NCBI RefSeq assembly: GCF_030362795.1
Contig: NZ_JAUCBM010000004.1
Location: 248,001-312,000 of the forward strand
Direction: 5' to 3'
Source: Pseudochrobactrum kiredjianiae
GTDB taxonomy: Bacteria > Pseudomonadota > Alphaproteobacteria > Rhizobiales > Rhizobiaceae
Length of the DNA stretch: 64,000 bases
Part shown: positions 10,416 to 19,676 of the stretch, piece after piece
Numbering within the stretch: position 1 is the stretch's first letter
How the letters are laid out: each line of letters opens with the position of its first letter
Made by a program: the position numbers and the translations under genes
Notes under the pieces: generated by a model
Seen by the model: the letters and a program-made list of their open reading frames with translations, nothing else
What the model was told of the DNA's origin: nothing
Database searches by the model: none

Positions 10416-10462
10416 GCGCCACTTTCTCTGATTTCAAATTTTTAAAGAAGAGAAAGTGGCGC
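10416..10462 (-). other. Hairpin joining the 3' end of tRNA-Asp copy 2 to its trailer
   Basis: The same 13-base arms as at copy 1 occur at 10416-10428 and 10450-10462. The loop between them differs in sequence and is two bases longer. The arm again includes the tRNA CCA end. Retention of the stem while the loop drifts argues that pairing matters, although recent duplication is an alternative. Confidence 0.7.
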
Positions 10463-10533
10463 GAGTGACGGGGCTCGAACCCGCGACCTCCGGCGTGACA
10501 GGCCGGCACTCTAACCAACTGAGCTACACCCGC
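10457..10533 (-). tRNA. tRNA-Asp (anticodon GTC), copy 2
   Basis: Identical in sequence to the first copy over all 77 bases, including the encoded CCA. It has the same GTC anticodon in a CTGTCAC loop. Both copies are on the minus strand and may share one promoter in the gap to their right. Confidence 0.96.
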
Positions 10534-10942
10534 GCAGTATTTCAGATTTAATCTGAAGACCTTAAGCTATTCGCTTGAGGCACCGTAACGTTTCCGTCCG
10601 GTATGGGCGCTGTCTAATGGGTTCCCTGTGAACTGTCAAGCGAGCTTTTAAAAGTTTTTCATCAAAAATGAGATAAAATACGCGAAGCTGCATAAGGCTG
10701 TCTTTATATATATAGGACGCTCTCAGAGAATAAATTTTATACATAAATCTGTATGAATTTCTGCCTCCCCTCCTCCCTATAAGCATCTGAAATCTAAGAA
10801 TCATCCGAAACGGCGCACTGCACACATGTCAGGAATGTGAACAAACAAAAAATAATGCACATTTCTGTTTTATTTTGATTTTTGCTCTTGCGCTGAATCA
10901 AAGAATTCCGTAAACGAGCCTCACAGCCGCTGCAAAGCGAGC
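10534..10942. other. Divergent intergenic DNA between tRNA-Asp and tRNA-Val genes
   Basis: This A/T-rich stretch separates the leftward tRNA-Asp genes from the rightward tRNA-Val genes, so promoters for both directions are expected here. I see no protein-coding frame and no convincing -35/-10 pair. Confidence 0.45.
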
Positions 10943-11018
<76 letters not shown>

Positions 11019-11120
11019 TTTATTTCTCTGAGAAGTCAGATTGATAAATGAGAATATAAATATGTAGTGCTCATATTTATGTTCGATGATAAAAAGCAGC
11101 ACAAACCGCTTTTAGCGAGC

Positions 11121-11196
<76 letters not shown>

Positions 11197-11251
11197 TTCC
11201 TTTCCCCTTTGAATATCACATACTACATATAGACTGATGATACTAAATCAT

Positions 11252-11338
11252 TAGAGCATATCGTGTTTATCGTACCCACAGCGCTCGCTCTATCTATCTG
11301 TTTTGCGCATGTCGTTATCGCATGAAGTGATTCATGCC
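11252..11338. repeat. Dispersed intergenic repeat, family B, copy 1
   Basis: Starts TTAGAGCATATCGTG, then carries CGTACCCACAGCGCTCGCTC, and ends with a hairpin GCATGAA/TTCATGC (11320-11337). Its reverse complement matches the element at 63868-63961 in order: hairpin, ACATGCG, AGAGCGAGCGC, GTGGGTACGAT and the closing GCTCTA. Confidence 0.7.
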
Positions 11339-11627
11339 ACACGATGTCGGGTATGGCTCATTATCAATTAGCAATAAAATTATTTTGTTTGGCTGGCTCA
11401 ACCGAATTTCAAAAAAGAATCGTGAGCCCGTTCCGGCGCTTTTGTAAAGCAAAGAATCTGCCTGCAAACCGCAAAGATTCAACCCCAAAAGCGCTTGTTT
11501 CTTATATATTGCAGATAAGAATCATATGCACCGGCGGCACCCTGCCCTCATGCCAGATCTATGCCTCATGGCCTCTCTCCCGGATATTTATACAGCCCTG
11601 TGTATAGCGGGTAAAAATAAATCAGAG

Positions 11628-11676
11628 ACACCATAGGTATTGACGAAAAATTCATAACATATACCATATATAGTGT
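11628..11676 (+). promoter_or_regulatory. Candidate NrdR-box pair overlapping a promoter
   Basis: The right box ATACCATATATAGTGT (11661-11676) matches 14 of 16 positions of the NrdR consensus ACACWATATATWGTGT. The left box ACACCATAGGTATTGA (11628-11643) is weaker, about 11 of 16. They start 33 bases apart, close to three helical turns, as is typical of NrdR pairs. A TTGACG (11640-11645) can serve as the -35 box. The expected target nrdHIEF starts 1.1 kb downstream with no gene between. NrdR itself is encoded at 59707-60189. Confidence 0.5.
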
Positions 11677-12530
11677 CTTAAGCAGACCCCACGATTCTGC
11701 GACCGCAGATTCGAAACGGCGCTTAAAACGACTTTATCAGGTGCGTTGAATACGGAAATACCGAGTGTAATCTGGATCAGTCACGCCTGTTCTTTGCTGA
11801 AAACGGAGAATCTCTCCTGCCCAGTGAAGAAACGGAACTTGGTGCCAGTCATTAAGGTCCAGAGCATTGCATAATACACAGGCGCCAACCGGTTTTCTGT
11901 GTGTATGCAGCAAATGTAAGAAGCCAGAGCGGGCGCAACGAAAAAATGAAATGCGATACGCTCCGGTCATGTTGAAGACGGAAGAAATGTGTTGAGCCGG
12001 CCTGCATTATACACAAGCCAGCAAATCACATTTTCACAAGGCAACAGGAATCAGGTTGTGCGCAAGGTCAGAGCTGCTTTTCAGGTATCGGGTTACAAAC
12101 AGGCTTCAGAGTCTGTGTTTCAACATACCGCGTCAGCAGATAACTCACCGCAGGCATCTATGTCAGCCACACCAGCCGCCAGAGCGCAGCTGCGCCCAAT
12201 GGCTTTATATGACCATCCGTGAAACCGGCTCCGGAGCTTCTCGCAAGTTTTCCGGATCTCCTTTTCTGCCTCTACCGTCATTCAGTCCGTATCATCAGTT
12301 TTAAAGTACAGCATGCGTTTTGCGGATTAACCGCAGTTTGTGCAGCACATGAAAGGCGCGAATAAAGCGCGCCATAAATTTCGTCGCCCTTCTGATCGCA
12401 AGGTGACGGAACCATAGTGCTCGGATTTATCGCTGGTAACAGTCTCTGCAGAGGCAGCCAGCGGGGAATACAGGGAAGCGTCAAACGCACCGTTTTTTGA
12501 GGGCAAAAAGCTCCGGAGAACAGAGGATAC
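11677..12530 (+). other. Long non-coding stretch, possible nrd leader
   Basis: About 850 bases with no convincing gene on either strand; the short frames here have no recognisable content or ribosome sites. An imperfect stem GCATAATACACAG/CTGTGTGTATGC lies at 11869-11908. I looked for a cobalamin riboswitch (B12 box) and did not find one. If the NrdR-box promoter is real, this is transcribed as the 5' leader of nrdH. Confidence 0.45.
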
Positions 12531-12643
12531 CGCACCGTCAGGTGCAAAAAAGAAGCGCACCGTCAGGTGCAAAAACGAAGCGTACCGTCAGGTGCAAATG
12601 AATGCCGCACCGAAAGGTGCAAAAAACAAGCACCATCCGGTGC
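12531..12643 (+). repeat. Tandem array of five small hairpins upstream of nrdH
   Basis: Five units of about 25 bases, each with a 14-base palindrome GCACC-NNNN-GGTGC followed by an A-rich linker. Palindromes lie at 12532-12545, 12557-12570, 12582-12595, 12607-12620 and 12630-12643, with periods of 25, 25, 25 and 23. Loops are GTCA three times, then GAAA, then ATCC. The third stem has GTACC opposite GGTGC, which keeps pairing in RNA through a U-G pair. The array ends 137 bases before the nrdH start. It is not a CRISPR array and no frame runs through it. Function unknown. Confidence 0.8.
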
Positions 12644-12780
12644 AGCCATTTGAAGCCCTGCAAAGGGAAACGTAGCCCCCGCTACACTGCCTGCGGCAAG
12701 TTCCGAGCGGAACAAGCAACAGACAGACACCATAGAGAAAGCTCTGAAAAATATCAGGGCGTCAAGAAACGAGGAATCCG

Positions 12781-13002
12781 ATGTCCATTACCGTTTACAG
12801 CAAGCCAGCCTGTGTTCAGTGCACCGCCACCTACCGCGCTCTGGAACGTCAGGGAATCGATTTCAATATCATTGATATTTCTGCCGATACAGAAGGCTTC
12901 GATACAGTTAAGCGTCTTGGTTACATGCAGGTTCCGGTTGTTGTTGCCGGTGACACCCATTGGGCCGGTTTCCGTCCGGATATGATCAGCGCTCTGGCTT
13001 AA
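12781..13002 (+). CDS. nrdH: Glutaredoxin-like protein NrdH
   Basis: Small thiol protein that reduces the class Ib ribonucleotide reductase NrdE. The 73 residues contain the redox motif CVQC (residues 11-14) and the NrdH-type ending GYMQVPVVVAGDTHWAGFRPD; most family members have WSGFRPD. GAGGAA lies six bases before the ATG. It opens the nrdHIEF cluster, but a 251-base gap separates it from nrdI. Confidence 0.96.
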   Translation: MSITVYSKPACVQCTATYRALERQGIDFNIIDISADTEGFDTVKRLGYMQVPVVVAGDTHWAGFRPDMISALA

Positions 13003-13054
13003 TCAACAGCGCTGGCAGTCCGCCTGTTGTGCGGATGTTTTCCCGCGAACGAAC

Positions 13055-13085
13055 CTGCCCGTCTACACTCAATGGTGACGGGCAG
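13055..13085 (+). other. Hairpin in the nrdH-nrdI gap
   Basis: Arms CTGCCCGTC (13055-13063) and GACGGGCAG (13077-13085), nine perfect pairs with a 13-base loop. No T-run follows, so it may adjust nrdH versus nrdIEF mRNA levels by processing rather than termination. Confidence 0.5.
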
Positions 13086-13253
13086 TCGCGACCGGCAAAC
13101 AAATCACCTTCAGGCAAATGCCAGAAACCTTACGCCCTCTTTCTTATATGTCCTGCAATCACACGGGCTGAAATGCCTGACCGGCAGCATTATATAGAGA
13201 GGGTCTTTGTTTGACTTCAGTACGTCACTGAGGCTTTGACATAGGAAGTGGCT

Positions 13254-13664
13254 ATGAGCATGCTCGTCTATTTTTCAAGCGGCACGCAAAATACGCATCG
13301 CTTTGTTACCAAAACCGGACTGCCTGCTCTGCGTATAGCGTGCAGCATGAAGGAAGAAATTCTGCTGGTTACTCAGCCATTTGTTCTAGTTGTGGCAACC
13401 TATGCCGGAGGAGACGGACGCGGTGCGGTTCCTAAACCCGTCATACGTTTCCTCAATGACAGTTCTAACCGTTCATTGATCCGTGGTGTGATTGCCGGTG
13501 GAAACCGTAACTTTGGTTCTACCTATTGCCTCGCAGGTACAGTCATTTCTGAGAAGTGTCAGGTGCCGTTTCTATACCGCTATGAATTAGCCGGTACTGA
13601 TGACGACGTGATCAATGTGCGTAATGGTCTGCACAGATTCTGGCAGCAGGCCCAGGCGGCGTAG
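13254..13664 (+). CDS. nrdI: Ribonucleotide reductase flavodoxin-like activator NrdI
   Basis: Flavodoxin-like protein that helps assemble the dimanganese-tyrosyl radical of NrdF. The FMN phosphate loop is seen at the start ([15 protein letters not shown]) and the family stretch [22 protein letters not shown] follows. The ATG at 13254 has AGGAAG five bases upstream and gives 136 residues; a GTG at 13248 is a weaker alternative. It normally overlaps or abuts nrdH; here it does not. Confidence 0.95.
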   Translation: MSMLVYFSSGTQNTHRFVTKTGLPALRIACSMKEEILLVTQPFVLVVATYAGGDGRGAVPKPVIRFLNDSSNRSLIRGVIAGGNRNFGSTYCLAGTVISEKCQVPFLYRYELAGTDDDVINVRNGLHRFWQQAQAA

Positions 13665-13738
13665 CCGCTGTCTAGTAAAAAACACCGGCCTAGCCATAGG
13701 TCTACGAACTAACGGCATAACCGCCGGGCTTTTAAACA

Positions 13739-13777
13739 CCAGAGCATTTTTAATAATGCGAATTAAAAATGCTCTGG
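13739..13777. repeat. Perfect 16-bp head hairpin of family A
   Basis: CCAGAGCATTTTTAAT (13739-13754) pairs perfectly with ATTAAAAATGCTCTGG (13762-13777) around a seven-base loop. The GAGCATTT...AAATGCTC arms match the heads of the family A repeats elsewhere in the window. It lies in the 240-base gap between nrdI and nrdE. Confidence 0.65.
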
Positions 13778-13904
13778 CGGTTTAACGAATACAAATTGAA
13801 TAACTGTCCGCTTTTACGAGAAAAGCAGGGGCAGTATCCTGAACAGGTGTGTAAACGAAGCCGGGACTTTGTTTGCCAGACCCGAAAGATGAATTGGAAA
13901 AACT

Positions 13905-16094
13905 GTGGCGACTCTTGAGCTTGAACGATCAGACAAAACCAATACCAACAGTTCAAACAGCGGGAGTTCTAACAAGGATGCTCCGGCGATGGATTATCAC
14001 GCGCTGAATGCCATGCTGAACCTGTTTGGCCCGAATGGTGAGATCCAGTTTGATATGGATCGTAAAGCCGTTCGCCAGTATTTTCTTCAGCATGTGAACC
14101 AGAACACGGTTTTCTTCCACAATCTGGAAGAGAAACTCGATTATCTGGTCACCCAGAATTATTATGAAAAAGAAGTTCTGGATCAGTACTCATTCGAGTT
14201 TGTGCAGAACCTCTTCAATCTCGCTTATAAAAAGAAATTCCGCTTCCCGACCTTCCTCGGCGCGTTCAAATATTACACCAGCTATACGCTGAAAACATTT
14301 GACGGTCTACGCTATCTGGAACGCTATGAAGATCGCGTCTGCATGGTCGCGCTGGCACTGGCCGACGGCGATGAAGCTCTGGCGATCTCGATCATGGAAG
14401 AAGTGCTGTCCGGCCGTTTCCAGCCTGCGACACCAACCTTCCTCAACGCCGGTAAAAAACAACGCGGCGAGCTGGTTTCCTGCTTCCTGCTGCGTATGGA
14501 AGACAATATGGAATCGATCGGCCGCTCGATCAATTCCGCACTGCAGCTTTCCAAGCGCGGTGGTGGTGTTGCTTTTGCACTGACTAATATTCGTGAGCAT
14601 GGCGCGCCGATCAAAATGATCGAGAATCAGTCTTCCGGTATTATTCCGATCATGAAGCTGCTCGAAGACGCTTTCTCCTATGCCAATCAGTTGGGTGCGC
14701 GTCAGGGTGCCGGTGCGGTTTATCTTAATGCCCACCATCCGGACATTATGCGCTTCCTCGATACCAAGCGCGAAAATGCCGATGAAAAAATCCGCATTAA
14801 AACTCTGTCGCTCGGCGTAGTGATTCCGGATATCACTTTTGAACTGGCGAAAAATGACGAGGATATGTACCTGTTCTCGCCATATGATGTGGAACGCGTT
14901 TACGGCGTGCCTTTCACTGAAATTTCGGTTTCAGACAAATATCGCGAAATGGTTGATGATGGCCGTATCCGCAAGCAGAAGATCAAAGCGCGCGCTTTCT
15001 TCCAGACTTTGGCGGAAATTCAGTTTGAATCCGGCTATCCGTACATCATGTTCGAAGATACCGTGAATGCAGCCAATCCGATTGCCGGTCGCATCAATAT
15101 GAGCAATCTCTGCTCGGAAATCCTTCAGGTCAGCGAAGCCAGCACCTATAAAGACGATCTGAACTACGAGCATATCGGCAAAGATATTTCCTGCAACCTC
15201 GGCTCGCTCAATATTGCGATGACCATGGACTCACCGGATTTCGGTAAAACCGTTGAAACATCGATCCGTGCACTGACTGCTGTGTCGGATATGAGCAAGA
15301 TCAATTCCGTGCCTTCCATTGCCCGTGGCAATGACGAATCACACGCAATTGGCCTTGGTCAAATGAATCTGCATGGTTATCTGGCACGTGAGCGCATTTA
15401 TTACGGTTCAGAAGAAGGCGTGGATTTCACCAATATCTACTTCTACACCGTGGTCTATCACGCGATTAAAGCCTCGAACCGCATTGCTATGGATCGCAAG
15501 TCGAGCTTCGTTGGTTTTGAAGATTCAAAATATGCTGACGGTACTTTCTTCGACAAATATACGATCAAGCTCTGGGAGCCGGAAACAGCGCGCGTTCGTG
15601 AATTGTTTGAAACATCCGGCGTTGCGATTCCAACGCAGGCAGACTGGGAAGAGTTGCGCAAATCAGTGATGGCGCATGGTATGTATAATCGTAATCTTCA
15701 GGCGGTTCCGCCGACAGGTTCGATTTCTTACATCAACAACTCGACCTCTTCGATCCACCCGATTGCATCCAAGATTGAGATTCGCAAAGAAGGTAAGATC
15801 GGCCGCGTTTATTACCCTGCCCCGTTTATGAGCAATGATAATCTGGAATATTATCAGGATGCTTATGAAATCGGTGCAGAGAAAATCATCGACACTTATG
15901 CAGCGGCAACGCAGCATGTGGATCAGGGCCTGTCCCTCACCTTGTTCTTCCGTGATACCGCCACAACACGCGATATCAACAAGGCGCAGATCTATGCATG
16001 GCGCAAGGGAATCAAAACAATCTACTATATCCGCCTGCGCCAGATGGCTCTGGAAGGGACACAGGTAGAAGGCTGCGTTTCCTGTTCCCTGTAA
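13905..16094 (+). CDS. nrdE: Class Ib ribonucleoside-diphosphate reductase alpha subunit
   Basis: Catalytic subunit converting ribonucleoside diphosphates to deoxy forms. Active-site stretches LVSCFLL and NLGSLNIA are present, and the C-terminal redox pair is GCVSCSL. The 729-residue protein starts with GTG at 13905 and has a serine/asparagine-rich N-terminal tail of about 25 residues before the conserved [14 protein letters not shown] start at that internal ATG is possible, so the tail is uncertain. It is followed by nrdF after 73 bases. Confidence 0.96.
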   Translation: MATLELERSDKTNTNSSNSGSSNKDAPAMDYHALNAMLNLFGPNGEIQFDMDRKAVRQYFLQHVNQNTVFFHNLEEKLDYLVTQNYYEKEVLDQYSFEFVQNLFNLAYKKKFRFPTFLGAFKYYTSYTLKTFDGLRYLERYEDRVCMVALALADGDEALAISIMEEVLSGRFQPATPTFLNAGKKQRGELVSCFLLRMEDNMESIGRSINSALQLSKRGGGVAFALTNIREHGAPIKMIENQSSGIIPIMKLLEDAFSYANQLGARQGAGAVYLNAHHPDIMRFLDTKRENADEKIRIKTLSLGVVIPDITFELAKNDEDMYLFSPYDVERVYGVPFTEISVSDKYREMVDDGRIRKQKIKARAFFQTLAEIQFESGYPYIMFEDTVNAANPIAGRINMSNLCSEILQVSEASTYKDDLNYEHIGKDISCNLGSLNIAMTMDSPDFGKTVETSIRALTAVSDMSKINSVPSIARGNDESHAIGLGQMNLHGYLARERIYYGSEEGVDFTNIYFYTVVYHAIKASNRIAMDRKSSFVGFEDSKYADGTFFDKYTIKLWEPETARVRELFETSGVAIPTQADWEELRKSVMAHGMYNRNLQAVPPTGSISYINNSTSSIHPIASKIEIRKEGKIGRVYYPAPFMSNDNLEYYQDAYEIGAEKIIDTYAAATQHVDQGLSLTLFFRDTATTRDINKAQIYAWRKGIKTIYYIRLRQMALEGTQVEGCVSCSL

Positions 16095-16110
16095 TCATCG
16101 TCACGTTTGA

Positions 16111-17142
<1,032 letters not shown>

Positions 17143-17200
17143 TATATTCTTCAAATAAAGAAGAAAATTCATCTGAAAATACTTCTTTTGCGAACATAAA

Positions 17201-17250
17201 AAATAAACAAGCCCCAGAGCCGACAAACCGGCTCTGGGGCTTGTTTATTT
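17201..17250. terminator. Terminator after nrdF
   Basis: A perfect 22-bp stem (17201-17222 with 17229-17250) and a six-base loop. The GC-rich core GCCCCAGAGCCG is flanked by AAATAAACAA and TTGTTTATTT. It can end transcription in either direction. Confidence 0.9.
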
Positions 17251-17468
17251 TAGGGAGTTTTTTAACGCGTTGAAATCAATATAATATCCATTGTTTTCAA
17301 TCCATGTAATTGAGCAAAGCCTTCTAAACAGCAGCATTTTATTAAGCAAGAACAACACTTAATTTTCATTTACTATGTAATTTAAGTCTTGAAAAACAAT
17401 CTGTGCGCTATAAATCAAAACAGGTCAGCAAGACCATAACAAATAAAGAACTATCTGGAGTTAAGGCA

Positions 17469-17642
17469 ATGAAAGCAATTTTCAAACGTTTCGCTAAAAG
17501 TGAATCCGGCGCAACTGCAATCGAATACGGTCTGATTGCAGCGCTTATCGCTGTTGTGATTATCGGCGCTGTAACAGCACTCGGAGATAATATCTCGTCC
17601 ACATTCCAGACCATTGCAGATAAAATTGGTACTGGTGAGTAA
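17469..17642 (+). CDS. Flp/Fap-type pilin, first of two
   Basis: A 57-residue type IVb pilin subunit. A short basic leader MKAIFKRFAKSESG precedes the processing site, then the hydrophobic stretch ATAIEYGLIAALIAVVIIGA with the conserved glutamate at position 5. The ATG at 17469 lies after GGAGTTAAGG; the frame extends further upstream but without a leader-like sequence. No Tad/Cpa assembly genes are nearby, so export would need genes elsewhere. Confidence 0.92.
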   Translation: MKAIFKRFAKSESGATAIEYGLIAALIAVVIIGAVTALGDNISSTFQTIADKIGTGE

Positions 17643-17684
17643 TCTAAAAATTTCAAAGGCTGAAAATCTAGCCAATGAAATTAC

Positions 17685-17708
17685 ACCGTCCGGCCAAGGC
17701 CGGACGGT
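17685..17708 (+). terminator. Terminator between the two pilin genes
   Basis: Arms ACCGTCCGGCC (17685-17695) and GGCCGGACGGT (17698-17708) with a two-base turn, followed by TTTTCTT. This is a textbook rho-independent terminator and suggests the first pilin is made at a higher level than the second. Confidence 0.88.
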
Positions 17709-17750
17709 TTTCTTAAATATTGTTGCCCACATTTTTATTTGGTGAGGCTC

Positions 17751-17915
17751 ATGAATAAATCTCGGTTCTGGCAATCCCAGACTGGTGCAACGGCTATTGA
17801 ATATAGTCTGATTGCTGCATTTATCGCTTTAATGATAGTGGGCTCGCTTCTCGCTCTGGAGCCAATGCTGACTGAACCGTTAGACACTGTCAGCAATACG
17901 TTAAACAAACAATAA
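17751..17915 (+). CDS. Flp/Fap-type pilin, second of two (54 residues)
   Basis: Short frame beginning MNKSRFWQSQTG, then ATAIEYSLIAAFIALMIVGS, matching the pilin processing site and helix of its neighbour including the glutamate at +5. GGTGAGG lies a few bases before the ATG. The leader is less basic and the C-terminus differs (ending TVSNTLNKQ), so it may be a minor pilin. It sits downstream of a terminator and is easily missed because of its size. Confidence 0.85.
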   Translation: MNKSRFWQSQTGATAIEYSLIAAFIALMIVGSLLALEPMLTEPLDTVSNTLNKQ

Positions 17916-18020
17916 TTCTTTCATTTTCATAGCCATGCCGCGCTTTGTCACGCTGCACATCTCCCTCATCTGCTTCTATAGTCGCATCATCAATCTGAAT
18001 AGCAATGCGATGAAAGCCTG

Positions 18021-19277
18021 ATGAATCACATACAAAGCGCCCCTGTAAAACCCGACTATCTCCATTTTGATCCTGCGACCCGCCGCGTGCGTATTGATCC
18101 GCACCAGCCGGAATTTGTGCAGAATCCTTATGCCGCTTATGCATGGCTGCATCACAATGCGCGGGTGTTTTTCTGGGAAGATTACGGTTTCTGGTGTTTT
18201 GCCGGTTATGACGATATCAACAAGCTGTTCCGCGACCGCCGTTTTGGCCGTGAAGAACCGGGCGGTTATCGTGCTAATGCAATCAACCGCGAACACCTCA
18301 AAGATTTTGATGGCGTAGAGCGTCACTCCATGCTGGAGATTGAGCCGCCGGTGCATACCCGTCTGCGCACTCTCGTCAACCGTGCTTTCGTCTCCCGTCA
18401 GGTTGAACGCCTGCGCCCGCGTATTGAAAAGCTCGCTAATGAGCTGATTGACGGTTTTGAACACCAAGGTCATGTCGACCTGATGCCAGCCTTCGCCACT
18501 CCTATTCCGGTGGTAGTGATTGCGGAAATGCTCGGTGTACCCACCGACAATGCCCCGCAACTGCTCGACTGGTCGCATCGCATGGTCAACATGTATATGC
18601 ACAATGCCACGCGTGAAGTGGAAGACAGTGCTAATCAGGCGGCCAAAGAGTTTTCCGATTATTTGCGTGACTACGCTGCACAGCGCCGCAAAAATCCGGG
18701 TGATGACCTGCTGAGCCTGTTACTGGCCGCTGAGGAAAATGGCGCCAAGCTCTCGGAAGATGAGCTGATTACCACCTGTATCTTGCTGCTCAATGCCGGA
18801 CATGAAGCAACGGTCAATCAGACCGGTAATGCGGTTAAGAGCATTCTACAAAGCGGTCTGGATCATCGCGATCTGTTTGCAACGCCGGAATCAACCGCTG
18901 CCACGGTTGAGGAAAGCCTGCGCTTTGATGCGCCGCTGCATATGTTCACCCGTTATGCCTATAATGAGACTGAAATTGCCGAAGGTGTAATACTCAAAGC
19001 CGGTGAACAGCTCGGTCTTTTGCTTGGTTCCGGCAACCGCGATTATCAGGCTTTCGAGCAGCCGGACCGCTTCTGGCCGGAACGTCCGGATCAGAAGAAT
19101 GTTTCCTTCGGTGCGGGTATTCATTTCTGTATCGGCGCACCGCTGGCACGTCTGGAAATGCAGGTGTCTCTGGCAACATTGTTCAAGCGTCTGCCGAATA
19201 TCCGCTTTGCCGAGCCGCCACTTTATGACGATACCTATCATTTCCACGGTATGCAAAGCCTGAAACTGGAATGGTAA
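18021..19277 (+). CDS. Cytochrome P450
   Basis: Soluble bacterial P450 of 418 residues. The heme loop FGAGIHFCIGAPLARLE places the ligand cysteine at residue 370. The I-helix AGHEAT is at 259-264 and the K-helix ESLR at 298-301. Substrate cannot be told from sequence. No ferredoxin or ferredoxin reductase gene is adjacent, so electrons must come from partners elsewhere. A hairpin terminator follows. Confidence 0.95.
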   Translation: MNHIQSAPVKPDYLHFDPATRRVRIDPHQPEFVQNPYAAYAWLHHNARVFFWEDYGFWCFAGYDDINKLFRDRRFGREEPGGYRANAINREHLKDFDGVERHSMLEIEPPVHTRLRTLVNRAFVSRQVERLRPRIEKLANELIDGFEHQGHVDLMPAFATPIPVVVIAEMLGVPTDNAPQLLDWSHRMVNMYMHNATREVEDSANQAAKEFSDYLRDYAAQRRKNPGDDLLSLLLAAEENGAKLSEDELITTCILLLNAGHEATVNQTGNAVKSILQSGLDHRDLFATPESTAATVEESLRFDAPLHMFTRYAYNETEIAEGVILKAGEQLGLLLGSGNRDYQAFEQPDRFWPERPDQKNVSFGAGIHFCIGAPLARLEMQVSLATLFKRLPNIRFAEPPLYDDTYHFHGMQSLKLEW

Positions 19278-19284
19278 AAACAAA

Positions 19285-19312
19285 AACGCCGCGTCTATCA
19301 AGACGCGGCGTT
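19285..19312. terminator. Bidirectional terminator between P450 and cupin genes
   Basis: AACGCCGCGTCT (19285-19296) pairs with AGACGCGGCGTT (19301-19312) around ATCA, with A and T runs outside. It serves the converging P450 and cupin transcripts. Confidence 0.9.
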
Positions 19313-19334
19313 TTCTATTCCAGACAATATAACT

Positions 19335-19676
19335 TTAAAGCTTTATCACATAGGTTTTACGAGTCGTTTCAATCACTTCCCACGTGCCTTTAAAGCCCGG
19401 TCTGATGATGAAACTATCGCCTGCCCGCAAAGTGACCGGCTCTTTGCCTTCTTCTGTGACCACAGACACACCGCTGATCAACTGGAAGAACTCCCACTCA
19501 TCATAAGCGACATGCCATTTACCAACAGTAGACTCCCAGATACCGGCATAAAGCCCGTCTGAGGTCTCTTCCACATTCCATGTTTTGAACTGCGGATCGC
19601 CGGAAATGATGCGCCCTTCAGCGGGCGCACCAAGTTCCGGTTCAGACTCTGTGTTTACAGGCAGCAACAACGACAT
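19335..19676 (-). CDS. Cupin domain protein
   Basis: A 113-residue single-domain cupin of the type often labelled ethanolamine/ureidoglycine cupin (Cupin_3/DUF861). The segment GKWHVAYDEWEFFQLISGVSV holds the first cupin motif and LRAGDSFIIRPGFKGTWEV the second. The biochemical role is unknown. Its ATG shares one base with the metY stop (TGATG), so the two are translated together, and a link to sulfur amino-acid metabolism is inferred only from that. Confidence 0.85.
   Translation of the reverse strand: MSLLLPVNTESEPELGAPAEGRIISGDPQFKTWNVEETSDGLYAGIWESTVGKWHVAYDEWEFFQLISGVSVVTEEGKEPVTLRAGDSFIIRPGFKGTWEVIETTRKTYVIKL

Noticed and set aside
11344-11607. 87-codon frame after the family B repeat
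   Set aside because: No ribosome site, no recognisable domain, and composition unlike the neighbouring real genes.
12531-12643. CRISPR array
   Set aside because: The 25-base units are continuous tandem repeats without unique spacers of normal size, and no cas gene is present.
11677-12780. Cobalamin riboswitch upstream of nrdH
   Set aside because: I could not find the B12 box or the other conserved blocks, and class Ib reductase does not need cobalamin.
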